Positions 6,997 to 14,811 of a stretch of DNA of 38,454 nt are shown here, piece after piece. The stretch is from a virus. Made by a program: the position numbers and the translations under genes. Below the pieces are notes generated by a model, which worked only from the letters and a program-made list of their open reading frames with translations, had not been told where the DNA came from and did not search any database. Location: the IMG/VR virus record IMGVR_UViG_3300003702_000007, positions 1-38,454 of that record; one strand, 5' to 3'. The number at the start of each line of letters is the position of its first letter. Position 1 is the first letter of the stretch.

Positions 6997-8201
6997 TTCC
7001 GGGAAGGAGACAACAACTAGAAGAAAAATTAAATCCTGCACAACCTTTTATATCAAGGGATGAAGGCTTTAATGTTACTAGTCGTGAAATTCCGACAAAC
7101 TATCGAAACGCTTATGAACAACAAGAGGTTGTTAATCGAGGCGTTAATATGATAGTCGATGATGTTGCTGAGATACCGATTGATGTGGGAAATAAAATAG
7201 TTGGGTTAGATCCAATTATTAAAAACATAAGAAAATCTAGAGTTAATCTTTTATTGAATATAGAACCAAACCCATTTCAAGATATTAATTCTTTTAAACG
7301 CAATCTTATAATTGATTTGTTAATTGATGGTAATATTTTTGTATATTTTGATGGTAGACATTTATATCAACTACCCGCAGCTAATATGGAAATAGAAACT
7401 CATGAAACTCAGTATATAACTAAATATGTTTATCAAGGACAAGTAGACTACACCCCTAGTGAGATTATACATGTAAAAGAAAATTCTTTTAATTCAATCT
7501 ACAGGGGAGTTCCTAGACTAAAACCAGCATGGAGAACCATGAAGCTTTTAGGATCAATGAGGAATTTTCAAGATAATTTCTTTAAGAATGGGGCAGTACC
7601 AGGTTTAGTACTAAAAAGCCCAAATACTCTTAGCGAGAAAATTAAAGAAAGAATGTTAGCAGCTTGGAGAGTTAGATACAATCCTAACACAGGAGGACGA
7701 AGACCTTTGATTCTAGACGGCGGACTTGAAATAGATAATTTAAATGAAATTAATTTTAAAGATTTAGATTTTCAACCAAGTATAGCAGCAAATGAAAAGA
7801 TTATATTATCAGCATTAGGAATACCACCTTTACTTTTAGATAGTGGAAATAATGCAAATATTAGACCTAATCTTAGATTATATTATTTAGAAACTGTACT
7901 ACCTATAGTTAGAAAAATAAATTATGCATTTGAAAGGTACTTTGGATTTGATTTACAAGAAGATGTAAGCCGTGTTCCGGCTTTACAACCCGAATTGAGA
8001 GATCAAGCGGCATATTATCAATCACTAGTGAATACAGGAATTATAACTCCTAATGAAGCTAGAGAAGCGATGAGAATGGAACCATTAGACGGACTTGATG
8101 AAGTTAGAATACCTGCAAATATAGCAGGTAGCTCAGCAAATCCAAGTGAAGGTGGAAGACCTTCAGAAGATGACACTTCAGAGGAAGAAGACAATGACTA
8201 G
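6975..8201 (+). CDS. Portal protein (HK97 family)
   Basis: The 408-residue product forms the dodecameric ring at the capsid vertex through which DNA passes. Typical family marks are the N-terminal VNRGVNMIVDDVAEIP segment, PNPFQDINSFKRNLIIDLLIDGNIFVYF, the YRGVPRLKPAWRTM helix, FFKNGAVPGLVL, and LGIPPLLLD followed by ENP-like helices. The acidic Ser/Glu/Asp-rich C-terminus (SEDDTSEEEDND) is usual. I chose ATG 6975 (MAWYDGLIPG) over the upstream in-frame TTG at 6948, because portal proteins of this family start near this point and the TTG lies deep in the HNH gene. Confidence 0.93.
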   Translation: MAWYDGLIPGRRQQLEEKLNPAQPFISRDEGFNVTSREIPTNYRNAYEQQEVVNRGVNMIVDDVAEIPIDVGNKIVGLDPIIKNIRKSRVNLLLNIEPNPFQDINSFKRNLIIDLLIDGNIFVYFDGRHLYQLPAANMEIETHETQYITKYVYQGQVDYTPSEIIHVKENSFNSIYRGVPRLKPAWRTMKLLGSMRNFQDNFFKNGAVPGLVLKSPNTLSEKIKERMLAAWRVRYNPNTGGRRPLILDGGLEIDNLNEINFKDLDFQPSIAANEKIILSALGIPPLLLDSGNNANIRPNLRLYYLETVLPIVRKINYAFERYFGFDLQEDVSRVPALQPELRDQAAYYQSLVNTGIITPNEAREAMRMEPLDGLDEVRIPANIAGSSANPSEGGRPSEDDTSEEEDND

Positions 8202-8457
8202 ATTAAAAAGAATCGTCAAATCAGTAGCCGATTATTTTGTTAAGAAAGGCAAAATAATGGATATGAAAGAATATATAGCTCAGAATGACACTCCTCATAG
8301 AGCGAGAGCAGTAAGAAAGATTACTGGTTCTTGGGCTAGAATGCTACAAATTATCAGGGTGAGTTTCCCAGAAGAATGGGAGAAGGCGATAAATCCGCCT
8401 CCTACACCTAAGCCTGCAGCAAAGCCAAAAGTTTATGTTGCAAAAAAGGGGAAATAA
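8194..8457 (+). CDS. 87-residue basic hypothetical protein between portal and capsid
   Basis: ATG 8194 overlaps the portal stop and is preceded by GAGGAAG at good distance; the in-frame ATG at 8146 lies inside the portal gene and is less likely. The product is basic and helical (LKRIVKSVADYFVKKGKIMDMKEYIAQ, RARAVRKITGSWARMLQIIRVSFPEEWE), with a Pro/Lys-rich tail (PPPTPKPAAKPKVYVAKKGK). No family is recognised. The tail resembles flexible capsid-binding or DNA-binding tails. Its place between portal and the protease-capsid fusion suggests a head-assembly role. Confidence 0.68.
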   Translation: MTRLKRIVKSVADYFVKKGKIMDMKEYIAQNDTPHRARAVRKITGSWARMLQIIRVSFPEEWEKAINPPPTPKPAAKPKVYVAKKGK

Positions 8458-10470
8458 ATGAATAAGATTTTTAACTTAACTTCAAATTTTAAAGCAATTG
8501 ATGTAAATGAAGATGGTAGCGTAAATATTAAAGGTTACGCAAGTACTAATGATCAAGACAGAGCTGGTGATATTATAGAACCTAAAGCTTGGTCAAAAGG
8601 TGGAATAGGTAATTATGAAAATAATCCTATCATCCTTTTTAACCATGATTATCATAATCCTATCGGTAAAACAACTGAATTAGGTGTTGATGATATTGGA
8701 TTAAAGATAAAAGGTAGAATATCTAAATCAGCAGGAAAAATTAGAGATTTAGTTAAGGAAGGTGTTCTTGGAGCTTTTAGTGTTGGTTTCCGAGTCAAGG
8801 ATGCTGATTATAATGAGGAAACCGATGGCTATAGAATCAAGGACGCAGAATTGTTTGAAATTAGTGTGGTATCAGTACCCGCTAATCAAGCAGCGACCTT
8901 CTCTGTGGCAAAGTCATTCGATTCTGATAAAGATTATCAGAGTTGGAAGACTAATTATGTCAAAACTGGTCAATCTACTACTGTAGATTCACCAGAAGCA
9001 ACAGTCAATCAGACTGTAATCAAGGAAACAGAAATGTCTGAAAATACAGAAAATTTCGATCTTGACGAATTTGCTAGGCAAGCTGCTGAAAAAGCAGTTG
9101 CAGCTTACGCAATGAAACAAGCTGAACAAAAAGCAAAGACTGAAGCTGAGGCTCAAAAAGCCGCAGATGAAGAAGCTGCTAAAAAAGCTGGAATTCAAGA
9201 AAAGAAAGCAGAAGTTGAAAGTATAGTGAAAGCAGGAACAGAAGGAGCAGAACGACTTGTCTCTGATCTAGAAGCTCGTGTTAATAAAGGTTATACTAAT
9301 TTAGAATCTGTTGTTGATGAACTGAAAGCAGAACTGAAAGAAAAATCAGATGAAATCATGAATATTCGTGAATCTAAAAGAACCTTCTCCGATAGAGGAG
9401 AGAAAAAAGGTTTTTACAATTCTAAAGATATTGATGATGCATGGCTCTTAGGTAAAGCGTTAGGTAGACCTATGGAAGATACCGTTTATGGTAAATCTGT
9501 CATAGAAAAACAGAACGCGCACTCCGGTGTAGCCGTTTCATCTGCTGATTTCGAGCAAGAAGTTTCAACAAATATTTGGAGAGATATTCAGAACAAACTG
9601 ATACTCGCCCCTATGTTTGACGAAATTACAATGAATGCTGCAACAATGTTGATCCCTGTCTTACCAGACGCGGGATACGCAGAATATACTTCTAACCAAG
9701 TCGCAACGGGTTCAAGCCCACACGGTAACTTAGAAGAAAGAGGTGATACTTATGGATCGCCTTTTGCAGGTATTGATTTAACAGAACGCTCACTGACCAC
9801 GAAGAAACTTATTTCTATGAGTTATCTTGGAAATGAAACTGAAGAAGACGCAGTTATGCCTATTCTTCCGTTAATTCGTGAATCAATGGTGCGATCTCAT
9901 GCTCGATCAATCGAATCAGGACTCTTAGTAGGTAATCTTGCAGATGGACCATTCGGAACGAGTGGTGCATGCTTTGATGGTATTGTTACTCTCGCCTCTG
10001 GCGATAGTCACAAAACTCAATCAGGAACAGCATTCGCTAGTGAATCTTTGACAGCAGCTCACCTGTTAGCTGCCCGTAAAAATATGGGTAAATATGGTGT
10101 AAATCCAGCAGACGTAGTTTATATAATTAACCAACAAGAATGGTTTAATTTAATGGACGATGCTGAATTTCAGGACGTCAACCTAGTTGGCGATTCCCTC
10201 GCATCTAAAGTTACAGGGGCTGTAGGAATGGTTTACGGATCACCAGTTGTACTGTGTGACGAGTTCGCTACTCCCGCTGTCGGCAAATACTATGCTGTAG
10301 CAGTTAATGCCTCGATGTTCATAAAAGGACGTCTCAGAGGTATGACCGTAGAAAGCGACTATGAAGTTGCTAACCAACGCAGAGTACTTGTGTCTTCACA
10401 AAGAATTGGCTTCATTGACAAGATCAATGCAGTTACTTCTAAATGGGCACTACAATACAAAGCGTCTTAA
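8458..10470 (+). CDS. Prohead protease-scaffold-major capsid fusion (HK97 fold)
   Basis: The single 670-residue ORF joins three functions usually split over two or three genes. Residues 1-150 are a U35-type prohead protease: catalytic His63 in LFNHDYHNPIG, catalytic Ser108 in GAFSVGF, followed by ELFEISVVSVPAN. Residues 195-300 are an Ala/Glu/Lys coiled coil typical of the scaffolding delta domain. Residues 320-670 are the HK97-fold major capsid protein (FEQEVSTNIWRDIQNKLILAPMFDEITM, ERGDTYGSPF, and the C-terminal RRVLVSSQRIGFIDKI). Self-cleavage near 305-350 would release the mature capsid subunit. I see no stop or slippery site between the parts. The capsid part uses CGT/CGC and C-ending codons more than the neighbours, fitting high expression. 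Confidence 0.93.
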   Translation: MNKIFNLTSNFKAIDVNEDGSVNIKGYASTNDQDRAGDIIEPKAWSKGGIGNYENNPIILFNHDYHNPIGKTTELGVDDIGLKIKGRISKSAGKIRDLVKEGVLGAFSVGFRVKDADYNEETDGYRIKDAELFEISVVSVPANQAATFSVAKSFDSDKDYQSWKTNYVKTGQSTTVDSPEATVNQTVIKETEMSENTENFDLDEFARQAAEKAVAAYAMKQAEQKAKTEAEAQKAADEEAAKKAGIQEKKAEVESIVKAGTEGAERLVSDLEARVNKGYTNLESVVDELKAELKEKSDEIMNIRESKRTFSDRGEKKGFYNSKDIDDAWLLGKALGRPMEDTVYGKSVIEKQNAHSGVAVSSADFEQEVSTNIWRDIQNKLILAPMFDEITMNAATMLIPVLPDAGYAEYTSNQVATGSSPHGNLEERGDTYGSPFAGIDLTERSLTTKKLISMSYLGNETEEDAVMPILPLIRESMVRSHARSIESGLLVGNLADGPFGTSGACFDGIVTLASGDSHKTQSGTAFASESLTAAHLLAARKNMGKYGVNPADVVYIINQQEWFNLMDDAEFQDVNLVGDSLASKVTGAVGMVYGSPVVLCDEFATPAVGKYYAVAVNASMFIKGRLRGMTVESDYEVANQRRVLVSSQRIGFIDKINAVTSKWALQYKAS

Positions 10471-10479
10471 AGCTGGGTA

Positions 10480-10507
10480 ATCTGGGAGATTTTATTATCT
10501 CCCAGAT
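10480..10507 (+). terminator. Strong hairpin after the capsid gene
   Basis: ATCTGGGAGAT (10480-10490), loop TTTATT, ATCTCCCAGAT (10497-10507): a perfect 11-bp stem starting 10 bases after the capsid stop. The following bases (ATTTAGGGG) are a poor T-tract, so it may act as a partial terminator or as a 3' stabiliser that keeps capsid mRNA abundant. Confidence 0.6.
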
Positions 10508-10522
10508 ATTTAGGGGTTATAA

Positions 10523-11119
10523 ATGAATTTAGTTACTATAAACGATTACAAACGATATAAAAAAATAGAGCACAATAAAGATGACAATCAACTTGGTGCT
10601 TTAGTTCCTGCTATCAGTCAGTTAGTTAAAACCTATACTGGCAATGCAGTAATAGATTATGCGATTGTAAACAAAATAGAAACTTTTGACATTTATGATT
10701 CCCTAACTTCAGAACTGTTTTTAACAGAATCTCCACTAACTAGTGTTGGATTACTTCAAGAAAGAGACTCGTTAGCTGATAGCTATACTACTCTAACTGA
10801 GGATACAGACTATTATGTGGACAAAGAGCATGATCGCATCTATCGAGTAGATGGTGCATCAAGCATAAAATATTTCCCAAAAGGTTTTGCGTCCGTCAAA
10901 ATCACGTATCGTGCAGGCTATGAGAGTTGTCCTGAAGATTTGAAACTTGCGGTTTATGATCTTATCACTTACTATCTTAAAGAAGAATATAAGGGTAGAA
11001 GATCGATGGCAGGTGCTACACTTCAGAATGAAGCGTCGTCCACTATTAGAAATGATATTGGCTTCCCCGATCATATCAAGCGCGTCTTAGATATGTACAA
11101 AATAATAGATGTAATTTAA
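10523..11119 (+). CDS. Head-tail connector (head completion) protein
   Basis: The 198-residue protein has the layout of phage connector proteins of the HK97 gp6/SPP1 gp15 type. It has an N-terminal helical part (INDYKRYKKIEHNKDDNQLGALVPAISQLVKTYTGN), a beta hairpin region (IETFDIYDSLTSELFLTESPLTSV), the mark VKITYRAGYESCPEDLKLAVYDLITYYLKEEYKG, and a helical end. The RAGYxxxPxDLKxA sequence is especially usual in this family. The protein would form a ring below the portal. It is the first gene after the capsid hairpin and is followed at once by the putative neck protein. Confidence 0.85.
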   Translation: MNLVTINDYKRYKKIEHNKDDNQLGALVPAISQLVKTYTGNAVIDYAIVNKIETFDIYDSLTSELFLTESPLTSVGLLQERDSLADSYTTLTEDTDYYVDKEHDRIYRVDGASSIKYFPKGFASVKITYRAGYESCPEDLKLAVYDLITYYLKEEYKGRRSMAGATLQNEASSTIRNDIGFPDHIKRVLDMYKIIDVI

Positions 11120-11120
11120 A

Positions 11121-12569
11121 ATGAGTTCACCAGAACTAAAAAAGGTAATAGAAAACCATATACTTCCAGTATTAAAAAAAGCTGCGGGTTCTGAAAAAAA
11201 GCCTGGATCTGCTCGTAATCAAGTAGTTAGACATCAGTTAGGTCAATTATTTGTAGTAGAAAAAAAAGTTTTATTTGATGGTTTAGATAAGATATCAGGT
11301 TATGTTGGAGTAAAAAGATTAAATAAAGCAGCAAAAACTAGAATTTATGATCAATATTTAATAGATATAGCAATAAATGAATCTAACTCAGTCCGTAAGA
11401 TTGATCCTGATAAATGGATGATTTTACATAATCATAGAAAGGAACTAAGAAAAACAGGTAAATTAGGGATAAAAGGACATTATGCTATATTCATAGTTGC
11501 TAAGTATGAAACTATGAAATCGAAAAAAAGAGAAAGTATAAGAACTTCTCTTTTAAAAGAATATGCAAAAACCTCAAAGGGCTCAAAAAAACAAGGTGAG
11601 TTATATGAAGCTTTTTCTGAAAGAGGTAGTGGAGAGAGGGGGACTCCAGCCTTAGGTTGGGATTTAGGACATGGAGATTATGGAGACCCTAGTTCTGCTG
11701 TTGGTGTTACAAGAACTCAGCAGGCTGCTGCTAAATCTGGAATAGAACTTCCAGCAGAAGATAAACCTAAATTTCAAAAATTATATTCGGACTATGAACA
11801 GGCTTTAGGAATCACAATTGATCATGAACAGATGTTTGATGATCAGGGTAATTTTAATAAAGAATATATAACTATAATATCATTACAACATGTTGAGTTA
11901 AATAAAGCAGAGGGAAAAGATTTAGAATCAGATGCACTCATAGCTTTCAAAGCAGAAGCGCAAAGATTATTAGACTCAGAATCTTCATTTAAAATGAGAG
12001 ATGCTATAGAGAGAGTAATAATAAGTGCTTTAACTAGATTTTCTGTTAAAGAAAAAAATGTAAGATATAGAGGAGTTAGACCTAGAAGAAAGATTAAAGA
12101 AAAAGCAAAAGCTAAAACTGCTTATAATAAAGGTAAGTATAAACTTCGAGATGAATTACGAATAATGAGAGATACTGCAGTATCTCTTAATATAGCAAAA
12201 TCAATTAAAGCTGAAAGAAAAACAAAAAATAAAGCTCAAAAAGTAACTACTAGTAACGTACCGAGTTTATTAAATAAAAATTTAGGACAAACAATAAGAG
12301 ATAATATGGGTTCTCCAGGATTAGAGAATCAAACTGGAAATTTTGCAAGTAGTGTTAGGGTTTTAAAAGAAGTAATAGGAAAAGGAAGAACTTTATCAAC
12401 TATACAGTATACATATGATGCTGATCCTTATTCAGTATTCGAAATGTCAGAGCGAGGAGATAAGAGATGGGCAACCAAAGCAAGAGATCCTAGACTTTTA
12501 ATTGAAAAAAGTGTAAGAGAAGTTGCAGCACAACATGCTATAGGAAAATTTAAATTACAGAGATTATAA
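11121..12569 (+). CDS. Large putative neck/head-tail joining protein with long N-terminal extension
   Basis: The 482-residue product sits where a 130-150 residue head-tail joining or tail-completion protein is expected. Its C-terminal part (about 385-482) fits such a domain: NVPSLLNKNLGQTIRDNMGSP, then TGNFASSVRVL and a final helix IEKSVREVAAQHAIGKF. The first 350 residues are extra, with basic helical segments, a Gly-rich loop (ALGWDLGHGDYGDPSSAVG) and EERR-type helices. I do not recognise a known domain there. It overlaps the next start by one base. The neck role is inferred from order and the C-terminal motif; the extension might be internal, peripheral or enzymatic. Confidence 0.62.
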   Translation: MSSPELKKVIENHILPVLKKAAGSEKKPGSARNQVVRHQLGQLFVVEKKVLFDGLDKISGYVGVKRLNKAAKTRIYDQYLIDIAINESNSVRKIDPDKWMILHNHRKELRKTGKLGIKGHYAIFIVAKYETMKSKKRESIRTSLLKEYAKTSKGSKKQGELYEAFSERGSGERGTPALGWDLGHGDYGDPSSAVGVTRTQQAAAKSGIELPAEDKPKFQKLYSDYEQALGITIDHEQMFDDQGNFNKEYITIISLQHVELNKAEGKDLESDALIAFKAEAQRLLDSESSFKMRDAIERVIISALTRFSVKEKNVRYRGVRPRRKIKEKAKAKTAYNKGKYKLRDELRIMRDTAVSLNIAKSIKAERKTKNKAQKVTTSNVPSLLNKNLGQTIRDNMGSPGLENQTGNFASSVRVLKEVIGKGRTLSTIQYTYDADPYSVFEMSERGDKRWATKARDPRLLIEKSVREVAAQHAIGKFKLQRL

Positions 12570-13015
12570 TGTCAAGAAGTAACACTACAAGAAGGAGTGC
12601 AATTCTAAGTGCCTTAGCTGAAAAATTTAAAGAAATAGACGGCTCAGGATCATTTAAAGCTCGTTTAGATGGAAATGTTCATACCCGTATGAAATTTTGG
12701 GATGAAATAGAACAATATCCAGCAGTACATATGGCTGCAGGAGCAGAAACAAGAGAATATTGGGGTGGTGGAAATAAGTGGAGATTTCTAACTGTTATGA
12801 TAAGAGCGTATGTAAATAACGAAGACCCTATACAAGAATTAGAAGAACTATTAGAGGATTTAGAAACTGTAGTAGATTCAAATAATAATCTAACTTATAA
12901 ACAGTTAGGAACCAATGCTGGAGTAACCCAGTTCACAGTTATCTCAATTGATACTGATGAAGGAGTACTCGCGCCTCTAGGCATTGGGGAAATGATTATA
13001 GAGGCACGTTATTAG
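12569..13015 (+). CDS. Tail terminator/tail completion protein
   Basis: The 148-residue protein has the features of minor tail U-like and tail-completion proteins: a helical N-terminus (RRSAILSALAEKFKEIDGSG), a strand FPAVHMAAG-like segment (QYPAVHMAAGAETREYWGGG), a strand WRFLTVMIRAYV, an acidic helix QELEELLEDLETVVD, and closing strands (VISIDTDEGVLAPLGIGEMIIEARY). Such a protein caps the tail tube at the head end as a hexamer. The order connector, neck, terminator, tail tube is standard for siphoviruses. Confidence 0.82.
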   Translation: MSRSNTTRRSAILSALAEKFKEIDGSGSFKARLDGNVHTRMKFWDEIEQYPAVHMAAGAETREYWGGGNKWRFLTVMIRAYVNNEDPIQELEELLEDLETVVDSNNNLTYKQLGTNAGVTQFTVISIDTDEGVLAPLGIGEMIIEARY

Positions 13016-13024
13016 GAGAATATT

Positions 13025-13303
13025 ATGAAATTCTTAGGAATATTAATGATAGCTTTATCTCTTGTAACCGTTCAAGGTTGTAGCACAGTTGGTGCAGTCT
13101 GGGATGGTGCAACAACCTTTGTTACTGGCACACTTGATGCCGCAGTAACTGGTACTTCTCAAATAGTTAGTGCTGTTGCTGAAGACGTTGTTGATACTGC
13201 TGCATTTGTCGCTGATACTAGCGCCGGCCTCGTAGAGGACGTTGCAGATAAAATCGATGAATCAACAGATGAACTACAAGATGAAGAAAGCGAGGGAAAG
13301 TAA
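13025..13303 (+). CDS. Small predicted lipoprotein (0-frame product)
   Basis: The 92-residue 0-frame product has a lipoprotein signal (MKFLGILMIALSLVTVQGC) with a lipobox-like VQGC and the lipid-bearing Cys at 19. The mature part alternates Val/Ala/Thr/Asp in helical or beta-breaker repeats (AVTGTSQIVSAVAEDVVDTAAFVADTSAG) and ends strongly acidic (DESTDELQDEESEGK). AGGAG at 13015-13019 gives a good ribosome site. It stands between tail completion and tail tube genes, an odd place for a lipoprotein. The stop TAA directly follows a slippery heptamer. Possible roles are lysis, superinfection exclusion or a membrane-docking factor; none is proven. Confidence 0.78.
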   Translation: MKFLGILMIALSLVTVQGCSTVGAVWDGATTFVTGTLDAAVTGTSQIVSAVAEDVVDTAAFVADTSAGLVEDVADKIDESTDELQDEESEGK

Positions 13304-13500
13304 AACGCTCCTTCCGTAAAAATCCCTCCTCATCTAATCGGAAGGAGACGATAAAAGAAGATGACGAGATCACTAAGGTTACTATTGAAGTAAAACGAGA
13401 AAATATTAAAAGCATAATAAATAGGCTTAGAAAATATTGCTTTAAAAACCGAGATGATTGCGAATTCTTTATATTGTTTACTTCTCCCCAAGAGAAGTAA
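13025..13500 (+). CDS. Extended lipoprotein made by predicted -1 frameshift
   Basis: The -1 frame (13300 to TAA 13498-13500) is open for 66 codons after the slippery heptamer at 13294-13300 and has no ATG, GTG or TTG start until 13474, so it can hardly be made alone. Slipping at GGGAAAG just before the 0-frame stop would give a 158-residue protein: the lipoprotein plus a basic segment (VKRSFRKNPSSSNRKETIK) and a folded-looking tail (ITKVTIEVKRENIKSIINRLRKYCFKNRDDCEFF). The tail has two Cys and alternating strand/helix patterns. The extended form would change the acidic C-terminus to a basic extension. It is a prediction from sequence; ratio and function are not visible. Confidence 0.7.
13294..13350 (+). 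promoter_or_regulatory. -1 ribosomal frameshift signal (GGGAAAG plus stem)
   Basis: In frame 0 the codons read GAG GGA AAG TAA, so the heptamer G-GGA-AAG (13294-13300) matches X-XXY-YYZ. It is the same heptamer used by the lambda G/GT genes. Seven bases further, CTCCTTCCG (13308-13316) pairs perfectly with CGGAAGGAG (13339-13347), with CG/CG pairs extending it to 13306-13350 around one bulged A. Spacer length suits a frameshift stimulator. The 22-base loop could add a pseudoknot. Confidence 0.8.
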
Positions 13501-13514
13501 ACAAGCCTTCGGGC
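13474..13514 (+). other. Tandem hairpins before the tail tube gene
   Basis: TTGTTTACTTCTC (13474-13486) and GAGAAGTAAACAA (13492-13504) form a perfect 13-bp stem with loop CCCAA. It is followed at once by GCC-TTCG-GGC (13505-13514), a very stable C(UUCG)G tetraloop, then six A. There is no T-tract on this strand, so a plain intrinsic terminator is unlikely. The first stem includes the end of the -1 frame. It may be an RNA processing or stabilising site ahead of the highly expressed tail tube gene. Confidence 0.6.
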
Positions 13515-13519
13515 AAAAA

Positions 13520-13585
13520 ATGGAAACTATTTATAACAGCAAAAGCAACATAAATACTTTCCGAGATAAAAATGGGAGACCGTAA
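13520..13585 (+). CDS. Possible 21-residue leader ORF coupled to tail tube gene
   Basis: ATG 13520 opens 21 codons (METIYNSKSNINTFRDKNGRP) ending TAA 13583-13585, whose last base is the first of the tail tube ATG (TAATG). There is no ribosome site before it, and the tail tube gene has its own GGGAG at 13574-13578. It may be a chance frame or a coupling leader. Kept only as a low-confidence entry. Confidence 0.2.
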   Translation: METIYNSKSNINTFRDKNGRP

Positions 13586-14787
13586 TGGCAAACTATTATT
13601 TTCAGCGAGACACGAAAGTTTTTATACATGTAGGTGTTGGAACAACAACTAAAAGCATGTATTATGAACTACCAGTCTTAGACGGGTATTCGTTCAGTCA
13701 AGCAACTAATACTAGTGAAATTACACTTAATCAAGCACAAACTATAGGAGGCGTAAGTCTGAGAGCACGACAAATGTTTAATGATTCATACGCACCTGCA
13801 GAATGGAGCTTTTCAACTTACATGTCACCTTTTCAAAGTGCTGCATCAGCAGCCGAAGGGACCAATGGTATAGCAGGCGCAACTTCAGGTGACCATCAGG
13901 AAGTATCAGAAGCATTATGGGCAATGTTTTTTGGTCAAAGAACCGGAAATGGTTTAGACTCTGATGGAGATAATTTAGGTATTGTTCAAACTGAAGCAAA
14001 CGCAGCTAGAGTTGGCGTATTTGATTTATACTTTGTATTCGGTGGAGCCGCTATGGCTTACACTGGAGGTAAACCTGCTAATTTTACAGGAGCTAATATT
14101 GGTGTTTATAAAATCGCAGATTGTTCAGTAAATGAATTTTCTTTTGATTTCGACATTGATGGAATTGCTACTGTAGCATGGACAGGACAAGGTAAAATAA
14201 TTACAGACGTGGGTACTAAAGACTTTTCTTCAGCAACAGATTTAATTACTGAAGGAGTAGTAAGTGCTACTGGAGCAGCAAGAACTAATGGTTTTATTAG
14301 AAACAGAGTTTCTGATTTAACTTTATCTTCTGAAGTTTCGGGTAGTTCCATATCTTATGCAACTACTCTTACAGGTGGAAACATAACTGGATCAAATAAT
14401 ATTACTTATTTAACTCCAGAAACTCTTGGTGTAGTTAATCAACCTTTAGGACATGTGACAGGAACTAAAACGATAGGCGGAAATGTAACTTGTTATTTAG
14501 ATAATGCAAGTAATGCAAGCGCAGATCTTTTTGAAGATACAATAGAAGCAACCAGTGATATAAAAAATGTTACTAGCTTTGCTTTTGATATTGGAGCAGG
14601 CTCAGCAGCAACTGCTGATACTGTACCTTATCTACTTTTGACAATGCCTACATGTCATATAGAAGTTCCAACTATAACGATTGATGATGTAATCTCATTG
14701 GAAACTAATTTCCATGCACTACCTTCTGCTATAGACAGCACAAATGAAATAACTGTGTTTGATTTCTATGGTATTACAGTTGGTTAA
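13585..14787 (+). CDS. Major tail tube protein
   Basis: The 400-residue protein has the composition and placing of a siphovirus tail tube subunit. It has an N-terminal MANYYFQRDTKVFIHVG, a loop of small residues (LPVLDGYSFSQATNTSEITLNQAQTIGG), the turn FNDSYAPAEWSFSTYMSPF, and repeated beta strands with Gly, Thr and Ala. Segments such as CSVNEFSFDFDIDGIATVAWTGQG and TLSSEVSGSSISYATTLTGGNI fit the second half of tube proteins that carry an additional surface domain. It has its own Shine-Dalgarno (GGGAG), lies between two strong RNA hairpins and is followed by a terminator, suggesting independent high expression. Length is well above the 160-250 residues of minimal tube proteins, which implies added domains. 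Confidence 0.82.
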   Translation: MANYYFQRDTKVFIHVGVGTTTKSMYYELPVLDGYSFSQATNTSEITLNQAQTIGGVSLRARQMFNDSYAPAEWSFSTYMSPFQSAASAAEGTNGIAGATSGDHQEVSEALWAMFFGQRTGNGLDSDGDNLGIVQTEANAARVGVFDLYFVFGGAAMAYTGGKPANFTGANIGVYKIADCSVNEFSFDFDIDGIATVAWTGQGKIITDVGTKDFSSATDLITEGVVSATGAARTNGFIRNRVSDLTLSSEVSGSSISYATTLTGGNITGSNNITYLTPETLGVVNQPLGHVTGTKTIGGNVTCYLDNASNASADLFEDTIEATSDIKNVTSFAFDIGAGSAATADTVPYLLLTMPTCHIEVPTITIDDVISLETNFHALPSAIDSTNEITVFDFYGITVG

Positions 14788-14811
14788 TGCTTAATTATTA
14801 GTAAACAAACC

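Noticed and set aside
8762-8986. Overlapping + frame in the protease part
   Set aside because: It is out of frame in a well-supported protease domain, with no ribosome site.
10416-10444. TTGACA within the capsid gene as a promoter
   Set aside because: No matching -10 box occurs at 16-18 bases.
13474-13514. Plain intrinsic terminator
   Set aside because: The stems are strong, but an A-run and not a T-run follows on the coding strand.
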